Position numbers and translations under genes: made by a program. 64,000 bases of DNA from the NCBI RefSeq assembly GCF_017487405.1, contig NZ_CP062222.1:434001-498000 (forward strand), given 5' to 3'. Under the pieces are notes generated by a model, which was not told the DNA's origin, searched no databases, and saw only the letters and a program-made list of their open reading frames with translations. Positions 53,150-62,306 of the stretch are shown one piece after another (the stretch's first letter is position 1; every line of letters begins with the position of its first letter). The DNA comes from Brevundimonas goettingensis (GTDB lineage: Bacteria; Pseudomonadota; Alphaproteobacteria; Caulobacterales; Caulobacteraceae).

Positions 53150-54063
53150 TACGCGGCGGTCGGCGACAGATTTCGAATTCGGCTCCGAAGCGCGGCGCGT
53201 CCTCTTCTGCGAAGAAGGGCGGCCAGCGCGGGGCCCGCAACGCTCCCGTCGTCGCCGGCAAGTTCGCCGCGGTCGGCAAGCTCGATCTGTCCCCCCGCGC
53301 AGTCGTCATCTCCATCGTCGCCGGCGTCGTCGTGCTCGGCGCGGTTCTGGCCACCGGCGCGCGCGCCGAGCGCATCCACGCCTCCATGGGGCGGGGCATG
53401 GACTCCCTGACGACCGGCATGGGTCTGTCGCTGCGCCGCGTGCACATCACCGGCGCCTCGGCCGAGGCCACGCCCGCCATTCGCGCGGCGCTCGATGTCC
53501 ACGCCGGACAGCCGATCACCAGCCTGGATCTGGCCGCCATGCGCGACCGGGTGCAGGGCGTGGGCTGGGTCGAGGAGGCGCGCGTCGTGCGCCTGCTGCC
53601 CGATACCCTGATCATCGAGGTCAAGGAACACGACCGTCTGGCCGTGTGGCAGACCGGCGGCCAGAACTATGTCATCGACAGCCACGGCAAGACCATCCCC
53701 GGCGCCGACGCCGGCCGCTATCCGGCCCTGCCGCTGGTGGTGGGCAAGGGCGCCGATGTCGCTGCGGCCGAACTTCTGCCGCTGCTGGCCCAGCGTCCGC
53801 GCCTGATGGGCCGTATCGACGCCCTGATCCGCGTCGACGAGCGCCGCTGGGACCTGAGGCTCAAGGACGGCAGCATCATCATGCTTCCGGCCATGGGGCT
53901 GGATTCGGCCCTGATCCGTCTGGACGCGCTGGACCAGCGCAAGCGGCTGCTGGACCTCGGCTTCTCGCGGGTGGACCTGCGCGCCGACGATTCCGTCGCC
54001 GTCCGTCCGGGCCGCGCGGTCGCCGCCGTGCAGAATGCGGCTACGGCCGAAGACGACGTCTGA
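53137..54063 (+). CDS. ftsQ: Cell division protein FtsQ
   Basis: A 308-residue bitopic divisome protein linking FtsA/FtsZ-side and FtsBL/FtsWI-side complexes. A long basic cytoplasmic tail (residues 1-55) precedes the membrane helix (VVISIVAGVVVLGAVLATG, 57-76). The periplasmic POTRA domain is LRRVHITGASAEATPAIRAALDVHAGQPITSLDLAAMRDRVQGVGWVEEARVVRLLPDTLIIEVKEHDRLAVWQ, then the beta domain. GGAGGA at 53125-53130 and the overlap with ddl fix the start at 53137. ftsA follows after 24 bases. Confidence 0.94.
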   Translation: MPAVVRGGRRQISNSAPKRGASSSAKKGGQRGARNAPVVAGKFAAVGKLDLSPRAVVISIVAGVVVLGAVLATGARAERIHASMGRGMDSLTTGMGLSLRRVHITGASAEATPAIRAALDVHAGQPITSLDLAAMRDRVQGVGWVEEARVVRLLPDTLIIEVKEHDRLAVWQTGGQNYVIDSHGKTIPGADAGRYPALPLVVGKGADVAAAELLPLLAQRPRLMGRIDALIRVDERRWDLRLKDGSIIMLPAMGLDSALIRLDALDQRKRLLDLGFSRVDLRADDSVAVRPGRAVAAVQNAATAEDDV

Positions 54064-54087
54064 GCAGAGTAGGGTAGGGCAGGGACG

Positions 54088-55410
54088 ATGACCGGACGCA
54101 AGAACGACGCCGTGGCCGACGCCGCCAAGGCCAACCGCGCGCCGGTCGTGGCCGCGCTGGATTTGGGCCAGTCGAAGGTCGCCTGTTTCATCATGAAGCC
54201 CGACGGCGTGCGCCATGCCGACCGCACCATTCGCGTCGCCGGCGCCAGCCATGTCCAGTCCAAGGGCGTGAAGGGCGGCTCCATCATCAATATGGACGAG
54301 GCGGCCCAGGCCATCGGCCATGCCGTCGAGCGCGCCGAGCGCGCCTCGGGCGCCCCCGTGTCCGGCGTCATCGTCTCGACGGCCATCGGCCAGATGGCCA
54401 GCCACCGCGTCCAGGCCCGGGTGTCCATCGGCGCCCATCCCATCGGCGACGCCGACCTGGCCCGCGCCATCGGCATGGCCCTGGCGCAGATCCGTCTGCC
54501 CAACCGCCGTCCGATCCACGTCTTGCCGATCGCCTGGTCGGTGGACGGGGCGCGTGGCGTCCATGATCCGCGTTCGATGCGCGGGGGCTCGCTGGGCCTC
54601 GACCTGCTGGTCGTGTCCATGGCCGAGAGCGCCTTCGCCTCGCTGAGCCACTGTCTCGAACTCGCTCACCTCGACCTGCAGGGCGTCGCCGCCGCGCCGG
54701 TCGTGTCCTCCCTCGCCGCCCTTGAGGAGGACGAGATGGACCTGGGCTGCGTCTGTATCGACATGGGCGGCGGCTCGACCAGCGCTGCGGTCTGGAGCGG
54801 CCGGTCGCTGCTGCACATCGAATCCGTCAACGTCGGCGGCGATCACGTCACGGCCGACATCGCGCGCGGCCTGTCGACCTCCAGGGCGGGCGCCGAGCGG
54901 CTCAAGACCCTGCACGGGTCGGCCATGGCCTCGGCCAATGAGGACCGCGAGATGCTGGAGGCCCCGCCGCGCGGCGAGGATCCCGCCGCCGGCCCCGTCA
55001 TCGTGCCCCGCGCCATGCTCAAGACCGTCATCGCTCCGCGGGTGGAAGAGACGCTGGAGCTGCTGCGCGATCGCCTTCGCAACGCCGGGGTGGCGCTCGA
55101 TCCCGGCGCCAGCATCGTCCTGACCGGCGGCGCCAGCCAGCTGAACGGCGTGCGTGAACTGGCCATCCGGGTGTTCGACCGCCCGGTGCGTCTGGGCCGG
55201 CCCCAGCGTGCGCCCCACCTGGCCGACGCCGCCTCGGGCCCGGCCTTCTGCTCTTCGGCGGGCGTCCTGCTGCGGGCCGCCTATGGTCCGCGCGAAGCGG
55301 TCTCCGCGCGCAAGCTGATGTCGCGCCAGATCACCGCCGCCGACGCCCCCAAGGTCCACCGCGGCAACATCGTCGCCCGGGCCGCCGGCTGGTTGCGCGA
55401 GAATCTCTGA
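54088..55410 (+). CDS. ftsA: Cell division protein FtsA
   Basis: A 440-residue actin-fold ATPase that anchors FtsZ filaments to the membrane. Motifs: VAALDLGQSKVACFIMKPDG (phosphate 1), the 1C subdomain with VSGVIVSTAIGQMASHRVQARVSIG, CVCIDMGGGSTSAAVWSGR (phosphate 2), IVLTGGASQLNGVREL (adenosine). The C terminus ends in the amphipathic membrane-targeting helix IVARAAGWLRENL. In other Caulobacterales ftsZ follows directly; here a TonB-dependent receptor is inserted after a 361-base gap. Confidence 0.94.
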   Translation: MTGRKNDAVADAAKANRAPVVAALDLGQSKVACFIMKPDGVRHADRTIRVAGASHVQSKGVKGGSIINMDEAAQAIGHAVERAERASGAPVSGVIVSTAIGQMASHRVQARVSIGAHPIGDADLARAIGMALAQIRLPNRRPIHVLPIAWSVDGARGVHDPRSMRGGSLGLDLLVVSMAESAFASLSHCLELAHLDLQGVAAAPVVSSLAALEEDEMDLGCVCIDMGGGSTSAAVWSGRSLLHIESVNVGGDHVTADIARGLSTSRAGAERLKTLHGSAMASANEDREMLEAPPRGEDPAAGPVIVPRAMLKTVIAPRVEETLELLRDRLRNAGVALDPGASIVLTGGASQLNGVRELAIRVFDRPVRLGRPQRAPHLADAASGPAFCSSAGVLLRAAYGPREAVSARKLMSRQITAADAPKVHRGNIVARAAGWLRENL

Positions 55411-55771
55411 CCCTCCCCGGTGGGGTGACGAGGTGATTCAGCGCTCCATTTCAGGCCCGCCTTTTACGCGGCGAGATTGTGGCCAGTACGACGTTCACGG
55501 AACGCGATCCGGTCACCGTTAACCTCTGCACGTCGCGCGAGTGTGACAGTGACGCGGCCTTCGCCGCAAAAAACCCAAACATTTCAGTGTTCAGGGCGTC
55601 GCACTCTCGTGGCAAGACTGTGTCCCCACTGTAACAGAAGTTCCGCACAGTGGCCGTATTGCGGTCGCAATGCTTGCGAGAGCGTCGTTTTCCTCTAATC
55701 CAACCAGCAGCGCGTTCTCCGACTCTCCTCGGCGAACGACCTCTGTTTTCCTTTGGTTGGGGCCAATAAAA
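55411..55771. other. 361-base region upstream of the TonB-dependent receptor
   Basis: No gene was seen. It contains a TTAACC motif (near 55518), a hairpin CCACTGT/ACAGTGG (55626-55653) and a hairpin ATTGCG/CGCAAT (55658-55671), then a pyrimidine-rich stretch and AATAAAA before the start. The two hairpins probably lie in the receptor's leader, where iron or nutrient control could act; no Fur box is clear. Confidence 0.45.
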
Positions 55772-58700
55772 ATGCTTCTGAAGCGCAAGTATCTCTTCGG
55801 TACTACGATCCTGGCGGGTGTGATCGCCGCCACCGCGGCTCCGGCCTTCGCTCAATCGGCTCCGGCCCAGGACGGTGAATCGACCCAGGTCGAAGAAGTC
55901 GTCGTCACCGGTTCGCGGATCCGCCGCGACCCGACCACGGCGCCGACCCCGCTGATCCAGGTTTCCCAGGAGCAGCTGCTGTCGACCGGTCTGTCGACCG
56001 TCATCGACTACCTGGCCACCATCCCGGCCCTGTCCAACTCGGTCGTTCCTTCGGACACCACCGGCTCGGGCCTGAACGACGGCGGCCTGTCGCTGCCGAA
56101 CCTGCGCTCGCTGGGCGTCGGCCGCACCCTGACCCTGGTTGACGGCCGCCGCCACGTCGGCTCTCAGACCCCGGGTTCGCTGGCCGTCGACATCGACACC
56201 ATTCCGCGTCTGCTGATCGAAAACATCGAAATCGTCACCGGCGGCGCCTCGTCGGTTTACGGCGCTGACGCCGTCTCCGGCGTGCTGAACTTCGTCCTGC
56301 GCAAGGATTTCGAAGGCCTCGAAATCGACGGCAACCTGGCCATGATCAACGAGGACGGCCAGACCTCGAAGCGCTTCAGCGCCTTGATCGGCAAGAACTT
56401 CTTCGATGACCGTCTGAACCTGTACGCCCACGGCGAATACGAGAAGCTGGACGAAGTCGTTTCGACCGACATGGACTGGCTGCGTCGTTCTCCGACCCTG
56501 TTCGGCATCGACGCCGACCCCACCGCGATCCTGAACGGTCCGAACGATGACGGCGTCATCGACAACCTCATCATTTCGTCCAACGAGCTGCGTCGTCTGG
56601 ACCGTCCGCGTTGGGGTTCGCTGACCATCGCGAACAACCAGCCCGGTTCGTCGCTGAACGATCCCGACGTCACCCAGTCGACCTGCACCGGCTACAACGC
56701 CGCGGCCTGTTATTCGGTGGACCCGGCCAAGACCTACTGGTTCGACGGCACGACCGCCCGTCTGGCCAACTTCGGCCAGCGCGTCGGCAACACCGGCGCC
56801 AGCCGCCCGTACACCATCGGCGGCGACGGCGAGTCGCCCGTCCTGTTCTCGACCGAAAACCGTCTGCCCTCCTCGGAGTCGCAGCGCTATCAGGTCGGCG
56901 GCAACCTCAAGATCACCGACAACATCAACCTCTACGGTGAAGCCAAATACGTCACCGAAGAAACGATCGATGCGTCGCAGCCGACCTTCTTCGACGTCTA
57001 TCTGGCCGACAACCGCGCGGCCAACGTCGTCAACGGTTCGGGCAACGCGACCAACACGATCGCGACCTCGTCCTTCCAGATGCGTTATTCGGACAACGCC
57101 TATCTGCCGGCCAATGTGAAGGCGGCGATCGCGTCCAACGTCCTGATCAACTACAACGCGCCGACCACGCCGACCGCAACGAACCCGACCTCGCTGCCCA
57201 GCACCCCGACGGGCACGACGACGGCCGCGGCCTTCGCCGACCACCGTATGTTCGGTCCGCAGCGCTACCAGGACAACAACCGCGATCTGCAGCGCTACGT
57301 CGTCGATCTGAACGGCTCGTATGACAAAGTCCTGTTCATCAAGAACTTCGACTGGGACGTTTCCTATACCTACGGCGAGGTCCACAACACCAACGAAGAG
57401 TACGGTGTTGACGTCCAACGCTTCCAGTTCGCCGCGGACTCCGTGGTCGACACCGCGGGCGTCCTGGGCACCCCCGGCGCCATCGTCTGCCGCGTCAAGC
57501 TGATCGCCGCCGGCAACCCGGCCCTGGCGACCGGCCCCGCCGGCGCCCTGTACGACTCGGCCCGTGGCGGCGACATCCGTTCCAGCGTCGAGGGCAAGAA
57601 GGCCATCGACACCTGCCAGCCGCTGAACATCTTCGGGGCGGGCAACCAGTCGCAGGCCGGCCTCGACTATGTGAACACCTTCATCACCGTCAATGAATAC
57701 AACCGCCAGTCGGACGCCATCGCCTCGGTCTCCGGCCAGCTGTGGGACTTCTGGGGCGCCGGCGCCATCGGCCTGGCCGTCGGTTACGAGTACCGCAAGG
57801 AAGAAACCGAAGGCGTCGGCCGCTCGGCCGGCACCGGTGATCGCGTCCTGTTCCTGAACACCGGCGCTGACTTCGGTCTGGCCTCGTACACCTCGAACGA
57901 AGCCTTCGCCGAACTCTCGGTCCCGCTGATGCGCGACAGCTTCCTCGGCGAATACGCCGAACTGAGCGGTTCGTATCGCTATGCGGACTACAGCACCGTC
58001 GGCGAAACCGAAGTGTACGGCGTGAACTTCGTCTATCGTCCGGTCCACGACCTGGCGTTCAAGACCAGCTACAACACCTCGATCCGCGTTCCGTCGCTCA
58101 GCGAGAACTTCGCGCCGCTCTCGCAGACCTTCGCGAACAGCTTCTCGGATCCCTGCGACACGCGTAACATCACGGCGGCCCTGACCGCGACCTACACCGC
58201 CGAGAACCGCGCCAACCGGATCACCAACTGCACCACCCTGGCGGCGGCCAAGGGCCTGAGCTACGACTTCGCGGGCACCACCGCCTCGGCGGACGACGAC
58301 TACAATCCCCTGTATTCGTCGGGCGTCGCGGGCGTGAACGGCGGCAACCCGTTCCTGCAACCTGAAGAGTCGACCTCCTTCACGTTCTCGACCGTGTTCC
58401 AGCCCCGGTTCATCCCGAACCTGTCCGTCGTGCTCGACTACTACGAGATCGAAATCACCAACGTGATCCAGTCGGTTACGGCGCCTGTCGCCGCGACCAA
58501 CTGCGTGAACAACGTGGGTCTCAACACCGCGGCCTGCGCCACCATCTTCCGCAACAATCCGGCCGTGGCCGGCACGACGGCGGTGCTGCGCTCCGAGGCC
58601 TTCAAGGTCGGCGCCCCGGCCGGCGATCCGTTCGGCGGCTTCATCCAGGGCTCGATCAACTACGCGAAGCGGACCGTTCGCGGTCTGGACTTCACGGCCC

Positions 58701-59185
58701 GCTATTCCTTCGACACCGAAGAAATGCTGGGTCGCGACTTCGGCCAGTTCAGCTACTCGCTGAACGGCTCGTGGCTGATCGAACAGAAGCAGTTCACCGA
58801 CATCGCCTTCCCGAATACCTTCAACGAACTGTCGAGCACGGTCTTCTATCCGCGCGTTCGCTTCACCTCGGCCCTGGCCTGGAAGCCGATCGACACCCTG
58901 ACCCTGACCTGGACCGCTGACTGGCAATCGTCGCAAGACCTGAGCCAGCTCCGCAGCTTCATCTCGAACCTCGACTCGCAGCCGATCGAATACCGCGAGA
59001 CCGGAAACTTCGTCCGCAACGACTTCGCCGTCCGCTACGACCTGACGGACGACGTGACGCTGCGCGCCGGCGTGACCAACGTCTTCGACGCCGAGCAGGC
59101 TCCGTGGCTGGGCACGACCCTCTACTCGAACTTCGACCCCTACGGTCGTCGCTTCAACGTCGGTCTGAACTGGCGCGTCTGGTAA
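55772..59185 (+). CDS. TonB-dependent outer membrane receptor
   Basis: An 1137-residue exported receptor. The signal peptide is residues 1-27 (ending APAFAQ). A TonB box-like EEVVVTGSRI (about 38-47) precedes the plug: PLIQVSQEQLLSTGLSTVIDYLATIPALS, SLPNLRSLGVGRTLTLVDGRR, IDTIPRLLIENIEIVTGGASSVYGADAVSGVLNFVLRKDFEG. The remaining 950 residues are barrel strands and long loops, ending FNVGLNWRVW. Cysteines occur in pairs in loops (STCTGYNAAACY, SDPCDTRN, RITNCTTL). It takes up a large substrate across the outer membrane with TonB energy; the ligand is unknown. Codon bias is strong, suggesting high expression. It sits between ftsA and ftsZ and has its own terminator. Confidence 0.92.
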   Translation: MLLKRKYLFGTTILAGVIAATAAPAFAQSAPAQDGESTQVEEVVVTGSRIRRDPTTAPTPLIQVSQEQLLSTGLSTVIDYLATIPALSNSVVPSDTTGSGLNDGGLSLPNLRSLGVGRTLTLVDGRRHVGSQTPGSLAVDIDTIPRLLIENIEIVTGGASSVYGADAVSGVLNFVLRKDFEGLEIDGNLAMINEDGQTSKRFSALIGKNFFDDRLNLYAHGEYEKLDEVVSTDMDWLRRSPTLFGIDADPTAILNGPNDDGVIDNLIISSNELRRLDRPRWGSLTIANNQPGSSLNDPDVTQSTCTGYNAAACYSVDPAKTYWFDGTTARLANFGQRVGNTGASRPYTIGGDGESPVLFSTENRLPSSESQRYQVGGNLKITDNINLYGEAKYVTEETIDASQPTFFDVYLADNRAANVVNGSGNATNTIATSSFQMRYSDNAYLPANVKAAIASNVLINYNAPTTPTATNPTSLPSTPTGTTTAAAFADHRMFGPQRYQDNNRDLQRYVVDLNGSYDKVLFIKNFDWDVSYTYGEVHNTNEEYGVDVQRFQFAADSVVDTAGVLGTPGAIVCRVKLIAAGNPALATGPAGALYDSARGGDIRSSVEGKKAIDTCQPLNIFGAGNQSQAGLDYVNTFITVNEYNRQSDAIASVSGQLWDFWGAGAIGLAVGYEYRKEETEGVGRSAGTGDRVLFLNTGADFGLASYTSNEAFAELSVPLMRDSFLGEYAELSGSYRYADYSTVGETEVYGVNFVYRPVHDLAFKTSYNTSIRVPSLSENFAPLSQTFANSFSDPCDTRNITAALTATYTAENRANRITNCTTLAAAKGLSYDFAGTTASADDDYNPLYSSGVAGVNGGNPFLQPEESTSFTFSTVFQPRFIPNLSVVLDYYEIEITNVIQSVTAPVAATNCVNNVGLNTAACATIFRNNPAVAGTTAVLRSEAFKVGAPAGDPFGGFIQGSINYAKRTVRGLDFTARYSFDTEEMLGRDFGQFSYSLNGSWLIEQKQFTDIAFPNTFNELSSTVFYPRVRFTSALAWKPIDTLTLTWTADWQSSQDLSQLRSFISNLDSQPIEYRETGNFVRNDFAVRYDLTDDVTLRAGVTNVFDAEQAPWLGTTLYSNFDPYGRRFNVGLNWRVW

Positions 59186-59205
59186 GATCAACCGATCCCG
59201 AACGG

Positions 59206-59234
59206 AAAGGGCGGCTCGCAAGAGCCGCCCTTTT
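59206..59234 (+). terminator. Intrinsic terminator after the TonB receptor
   Basis: AAAGGGCGGCTC (59206-59217) pairs with GAGCCGCCCTTT around GCAA and is followed by T residues. It separates the receptor transcript from the ftsZ promoter. Confidence 0.9.
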
Positions 59235-59323
59235 CAATTGTGCGACGGGGTTTTCGGCCCGGCGGCCAAGCTCGCCGGAAGGGCGAGAAATGACGATTAT
59301 CCCCGCCCTTCCTGCTGCTCAGG

Positions 59324-59424
59324 TTAACGAAATCGTTCGACGGCCACCCGACTCACGCTAGTCGGTAACCTTCTCTTAACGGTGGCGGGTGTTTCCTTAA
59401 CACGCCCGTTAACCACTGCGAATC
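59324..59424 (+). promoter_or_regulatory. ftsZ promoter region with CtrA-like and CcrM sites
   Basis: TTAAC motifs occur at 59324, 59376, 59397 and 59409 on the plus strand; the last two (TTAA-N8-TTAA) are close to the CtrA consensus TTAA-N7-TTAA. GANTC methylation sites lie at 59350-59354 (GACTC) and 59420-59424 (GAATC). In Caulobacter crescentus ftsZ transcription is controlled by CtrA and by CcrM methylation, so the arrangement fits; actual binding is inferred. Confidence 0.6.
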
Positions 59425-59481
59425 GGCGGGGATTTCGCAGTGGCCGTTCAGGGGGCAGGGTCGGAAGGTCGGAAAAAGAAC

Positions 59482-61080
59482 ATGTCTACTCTCTCGTTGG
59501 TGCGGCCTCAGGCCACGGAACTGAAACCCCGGATCGTCGTCTTCGGCGTCGGCGGCGCAGGCGGCAATGCGGTCAACAACATGATCGACGCCGGCCTCGA
59601 AGGCGTTGAATTCGTCGTGGCCAACACCGACGCCCAGCACCTGTCCTTCGCCAAGACCGACCGCCGCATCCAACTGGGTGAGACGATCACCCAGGGCCTC
59701 GGCGCCGGCGCCCACCCCGAAGTCGGCATGAACGCCGCCGAGGAAAGCGCCGACGAGATCCACGCGCACCTGGACGGCGCGCACATGGTGTTCATCACCG
59801 CCGGCATGGGCGGCGGCACCGGCACCGGCGCCGCCCCGATCATCGCCAAATGCGCCCGCGACCGCGGCATCCTGACCGTCGGCGTCGTGACCAAGCCCTT
59901 CACCTTCGAAGGCCGCCACCGCATGCGTCTGGCCGATGCGGGCATCGCCGAGCTGCAACGCTACGTCGACACCCTGATCGTCATTCCGAACCAGAACCTG
60001 TTCCGCGTCGCCAACGAGCGGACCACCTTCGCCGACGCCTTCGGCATGGCCGACCAGGTCCTGCACTCGGGCGTGCGCTCGATCACCGACCTGATGATCC
60101 TGCCGGGCCTGATCAACCTCGACTTCGCCGACGTCCGCGCCGTCATGTCCGAAATGGGCAAGGCGATGATGGGCACGGGCGAGGCCACCGGCGACGACCG
60201 CGCCCTGCTGGCCGCCCAGAACGCCATCGCCAACCCCCTGCTGGACGAGACCAGCCTGAAGGGCGCCAAGGCCGTGCTGGTCAACATCACCGGCGGTCTG
60301 GACATGACCCTGCTGGAAGTCGACGAGGCCGCCAACGCCATCTCTGCCGAGGTGGACGGCGACGCCAACATCATCTTCGGCGCGGCCTTCGACCCGGCCC
60401 TGGACGGCAAGATCCGCGTCTCGGTCGTGGCCACCGGCATGGACGAGGGCGTCGCCGCCCGCATCGAGCCGACCGCCGCCCCGACCTTCGCCGACACCCG
60501 CCGCCCGGCCGCCCCCTATGCCGCCAGCCGCGCCGAGCCGGTCCGCCACGAACCCGTTCGTGAGCCGGTGCGTGAGCCTGTCCGCTCCGAGGCCTATCGT
60601 GCGCCCGAGCCCGCGCCCGTCGTTCCCAGCTTTCAGTCGACGGCTTCGGCCGTAGCCCCGACTGCTGCGCGCGCGCCCGAGCCGACCCCCGCGCCCGCTC
60701 CCGAGCCGGTGATCCACCACGTCGCCGAGGAACGCACCCTGGCGCCGATCGTCGATCCCTGGGTCGAGGAGTTCGAATCCGACCGCACCCGCCGTCCGGC
60801 CGTCTCGGCTCAGGCCGACCAGGGCGACCTCTATATGGAGCGCTCGCAACCGGCCGCCGAGCCCGACTACGCCGAACCGGCCTATGACGACCGCGATCAC
60901 CGCAAGAGCGGCTGGAGCCTGTTCGGCTCCAAGAAGCCCGCCCGTCCTCAGCCGACCTATGTGCAGCAGCCGGCCCCGCAGATGCGCTCGAACGCCTCGG
61001 CCCAGCCGATGCCCGAGCCGCAACCGGCCGCCGAGGACGATCTTGAAATCCCTTCGTTTCTGAGGCGTCTGGCCAACTGA
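59482..61080 (+). CDS. ftsZ: Cell division protein FtsZ
   Basis: A 532-residue tubulin-like GTPase that forms the division ring. Motifs: [15 protein letters not shown] (N terminus), the G-box [14 protein letters not shown] (near residue 110), ATGMDEG and the T7-loop region [13 protein letters not shown]. The globular part ends near residue 320. A long linker (about 325-515) follows, longer than in E. coli, Pro/Ala/Glu/Arg-rich, with four EPVR copies near residues 352-370. The C-terminal peptide [15 protein letters not shown] binds FtsA and others. ATG 59482 is used; an upstream ATG at 59440 is in frame but lacks a good site. Confidence 0.96.
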   Translation: MSTLSLVRPQATELKPRIVVFGVGGAGGNAVNNMIDAGLEGVEFVVANTDAQHLSFAKTDRRIQLGETITQGLGAGAHPEVGMNAAEESADEIHAHLDGAHMVFITAGMGGGTGTGAAPIIAKCARDRGILTVGVVTKPFTFEGRHRMRLADAGIAELQRYVDTLIVIPNQNLFRVANERTTFADAFGMADQVLHSGVRSITDLMILPGLINLDFADVRAVMSEMGKAMMGTGEATGDDRALLAAQNAIANPLLDETSLKGAKAVLVNITGGLDMTLLEVDEAANAISAEVDGDANIIFGAAFDPALDGKIRVSVVATGMDEGVAARIEPTAAPTFADTRRPAAPYAASRAEPVRHEPVREPVREPVRSEAYRAPEPAPVVPSFQSTASAVAPTAARAPEPTPAPAPEPVIHHVAEERTLAPIVDPWVEEFESDRTRRPAVSAQADQGDLYMERSQPAAEPDYAEPAYDDRDHRKSGWSLFGSKKPARPQPTYVQQPAPQMRSNASAQPMPEPQPAAEDDLEIPSFLRRLAN

Positions 61081-61110
61081 AGGGCTGCCCCCAAAAGCGA
61101 CTGACCTGAC

Positions 61111-61138
61111 GAACGCCCCGGAGACATCCGGGGCGTTC
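61111..61138 (+). terminator. Hairpin after ftsZ, probable terminator
   Basis: GAACGCCCCGGA and TCCGGGGCGTTC pair fully around GACA (61111-61138), 30 bases past the ftsZ stop. The downstream T-run is weak, so termination may be incomplete. Confidence 0.65.
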
Positions 61139-61173
61139 TGCATTTCGGCGTTCTGTTAACCACGGAAACAATC

Positions 61174-61189
61174 CGAAACTCGAGTTTCG
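61174..61189. promoter_or_regulatory. Sixteen-base perfect palindrome upstream of lpxC
   Basis: CGAAACTCGAGTTTCG reads the same on both strands. It is flanked by GTTAACC and GTTTAACGC motifs and lies 91 bases before the lpxC start. A contiguous palindrome of this length suggests a dimeric regulator operator. Confidence 0.5.
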
Positions 61190-61280
61190 TTTAACGCTTG
61201 CGAGACGTCCTTTAAACAGATCGATGACCCGGACCGTCTTGCGTCCAGGTCTGGGGCCTTCCTGAAACGAGTCACCGCCT

Positions 61281-62180
61281 TTGCCGCCACGCCATGATCA
61301 TCGCGAACGGACGATCGTCGCCCCCGCCATTATCGCGGGCGTCGGCGTTCACACCGGTGAGCGCGTGCGCCTGGCCATCCGTCCGGCCGCGCCTGGCGTG
61401 GGCATCGTCTTCGTCCGCACCGACATCACCGACCGCGACAACCGGATCCCGGTCTCGGGCGACGCCGTCATCGACGCCCGCCTGAACACCATGATCGAGA
61501 ACGCCGAGGGCGTTCGTCTGTCGACGATCGAGCACCTGATGGCCGCCTTCGCGGCGCTGGGCATCTCCAACGCCGTGGTCGAGGTCGACGGGCCCGAGCT
61601 GCCGATCCTGGACGGTTCGGCCCTGCAGTTCGTCCAGCTGCTGGACCGCGCCGGCTTCCGCCGTCAGTCGACCCCGGTCCGCTATATCGAGATCCTGGAG
61701 CCGATCCGCGTCACGGAAGGCGACAAGACTGCGGCCCTGCTGCCCTGCGACCGCTATGAGATGCGGTTCGAGATCGACTTCGACAATGCCGTCATCGGCA
61801 ATCAGGTGGTGGACTTCGTCGTCGACGAGGAAACCTTCCGCACCGAGATCATGGCCGCCCGCACCTTCGGCTTCGCCCATGAGGTCGACGCCCTGCGCAA
61901 GGCGGGTCTGGCCCGCGGCGGTTCGCTGGAAAACGCGGTCGTCATCGACGGCGACGAGATCCTGAACCCGGGCGGCCTGCGGATGGAACGCGAGTTCGTC
62001 CGGCACAAGGCCCTGGACGCCATCGGCGACCTGTACGTCCTCGGCGCGCCCCTGCTGGGCCGCTATGAAGGCTACAAGGCCGGTCACGCCGTCAACAACC
62101 TGCTGGTCCGCGCCCTGCTGGCCAATCCGCAGAGCTGGCGCGAAGTCGTCCGCGTGCCGGAGCTGGCCGAGGTCGGCTGA
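61281..62180 (+). CDS. lpxC: UDP-3-O-acyl-N-acetylglucosamine deacetylase LpxC
   Basis: A 299-residue zinc amidase, the committed step of lipid A synthesis. The zinc and catalytic residues are visible: His in RLSTIEHLMAAFAALG (near 85), GPELPILDGSALQF, then RHKALDAIGDLYVLG (His 241, Asp 246) and YKAGHAVNNLL (catalytic His). It begins VAPAIIAGVGVHTGERVRL. I use the TTG at 61281; no ATG in frame is upstream and no Shine-Dalgarno is clear. It follows ftsZ after 200 bases holding a palindrome, in the usual order of this cluster. Confidence 0.93.
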   Translation: MPPRHDHRERTIVAPAIIAGVGVHTGERVRLAIRPAAPGVGIVFVRTDITDRDNRIPVSGDAVIDARLNTMIENAEGVRLSTIEHLMAAFAALGISNAVVEVDGPELPILDGSALQFVQLLDRAGFRRQSTPVRYIEILEPIRVTEGDKTAALLPCDRYEMRFEIDFDNAVIGNQVVDFVVDEETFRTEIMAARTFGFAHEVDALRKAGLARGGSLENAVVIDGDEILNPGGLRMEREFVRHKALDAIGDLYVLGAPLLGRYEGYKAGHAVNNLLVRALLANPQSWREVVRVPELAEVG

Positions 62181-62306
62181 TCCGGCCGGGTTCGCCCGTC
62201 CTCCCTTCATCACCACCATAGTTCCCTGCCGCCGCGCGCACGCGTCCCCGCACAACCTATGGTTAAACTTCCGCGTGTATGACTTCGTCAGTCACGAGGG
62301 AGCGAG

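Noticed and set aside
55451-59221. A 1256-codon open frame antisense to the TonB receptor
   Set aside because: Same cause: codon bias of the receptor leaves the reverse frame open. The sequence is repetitive Arg/Gly/Val text with no fold.
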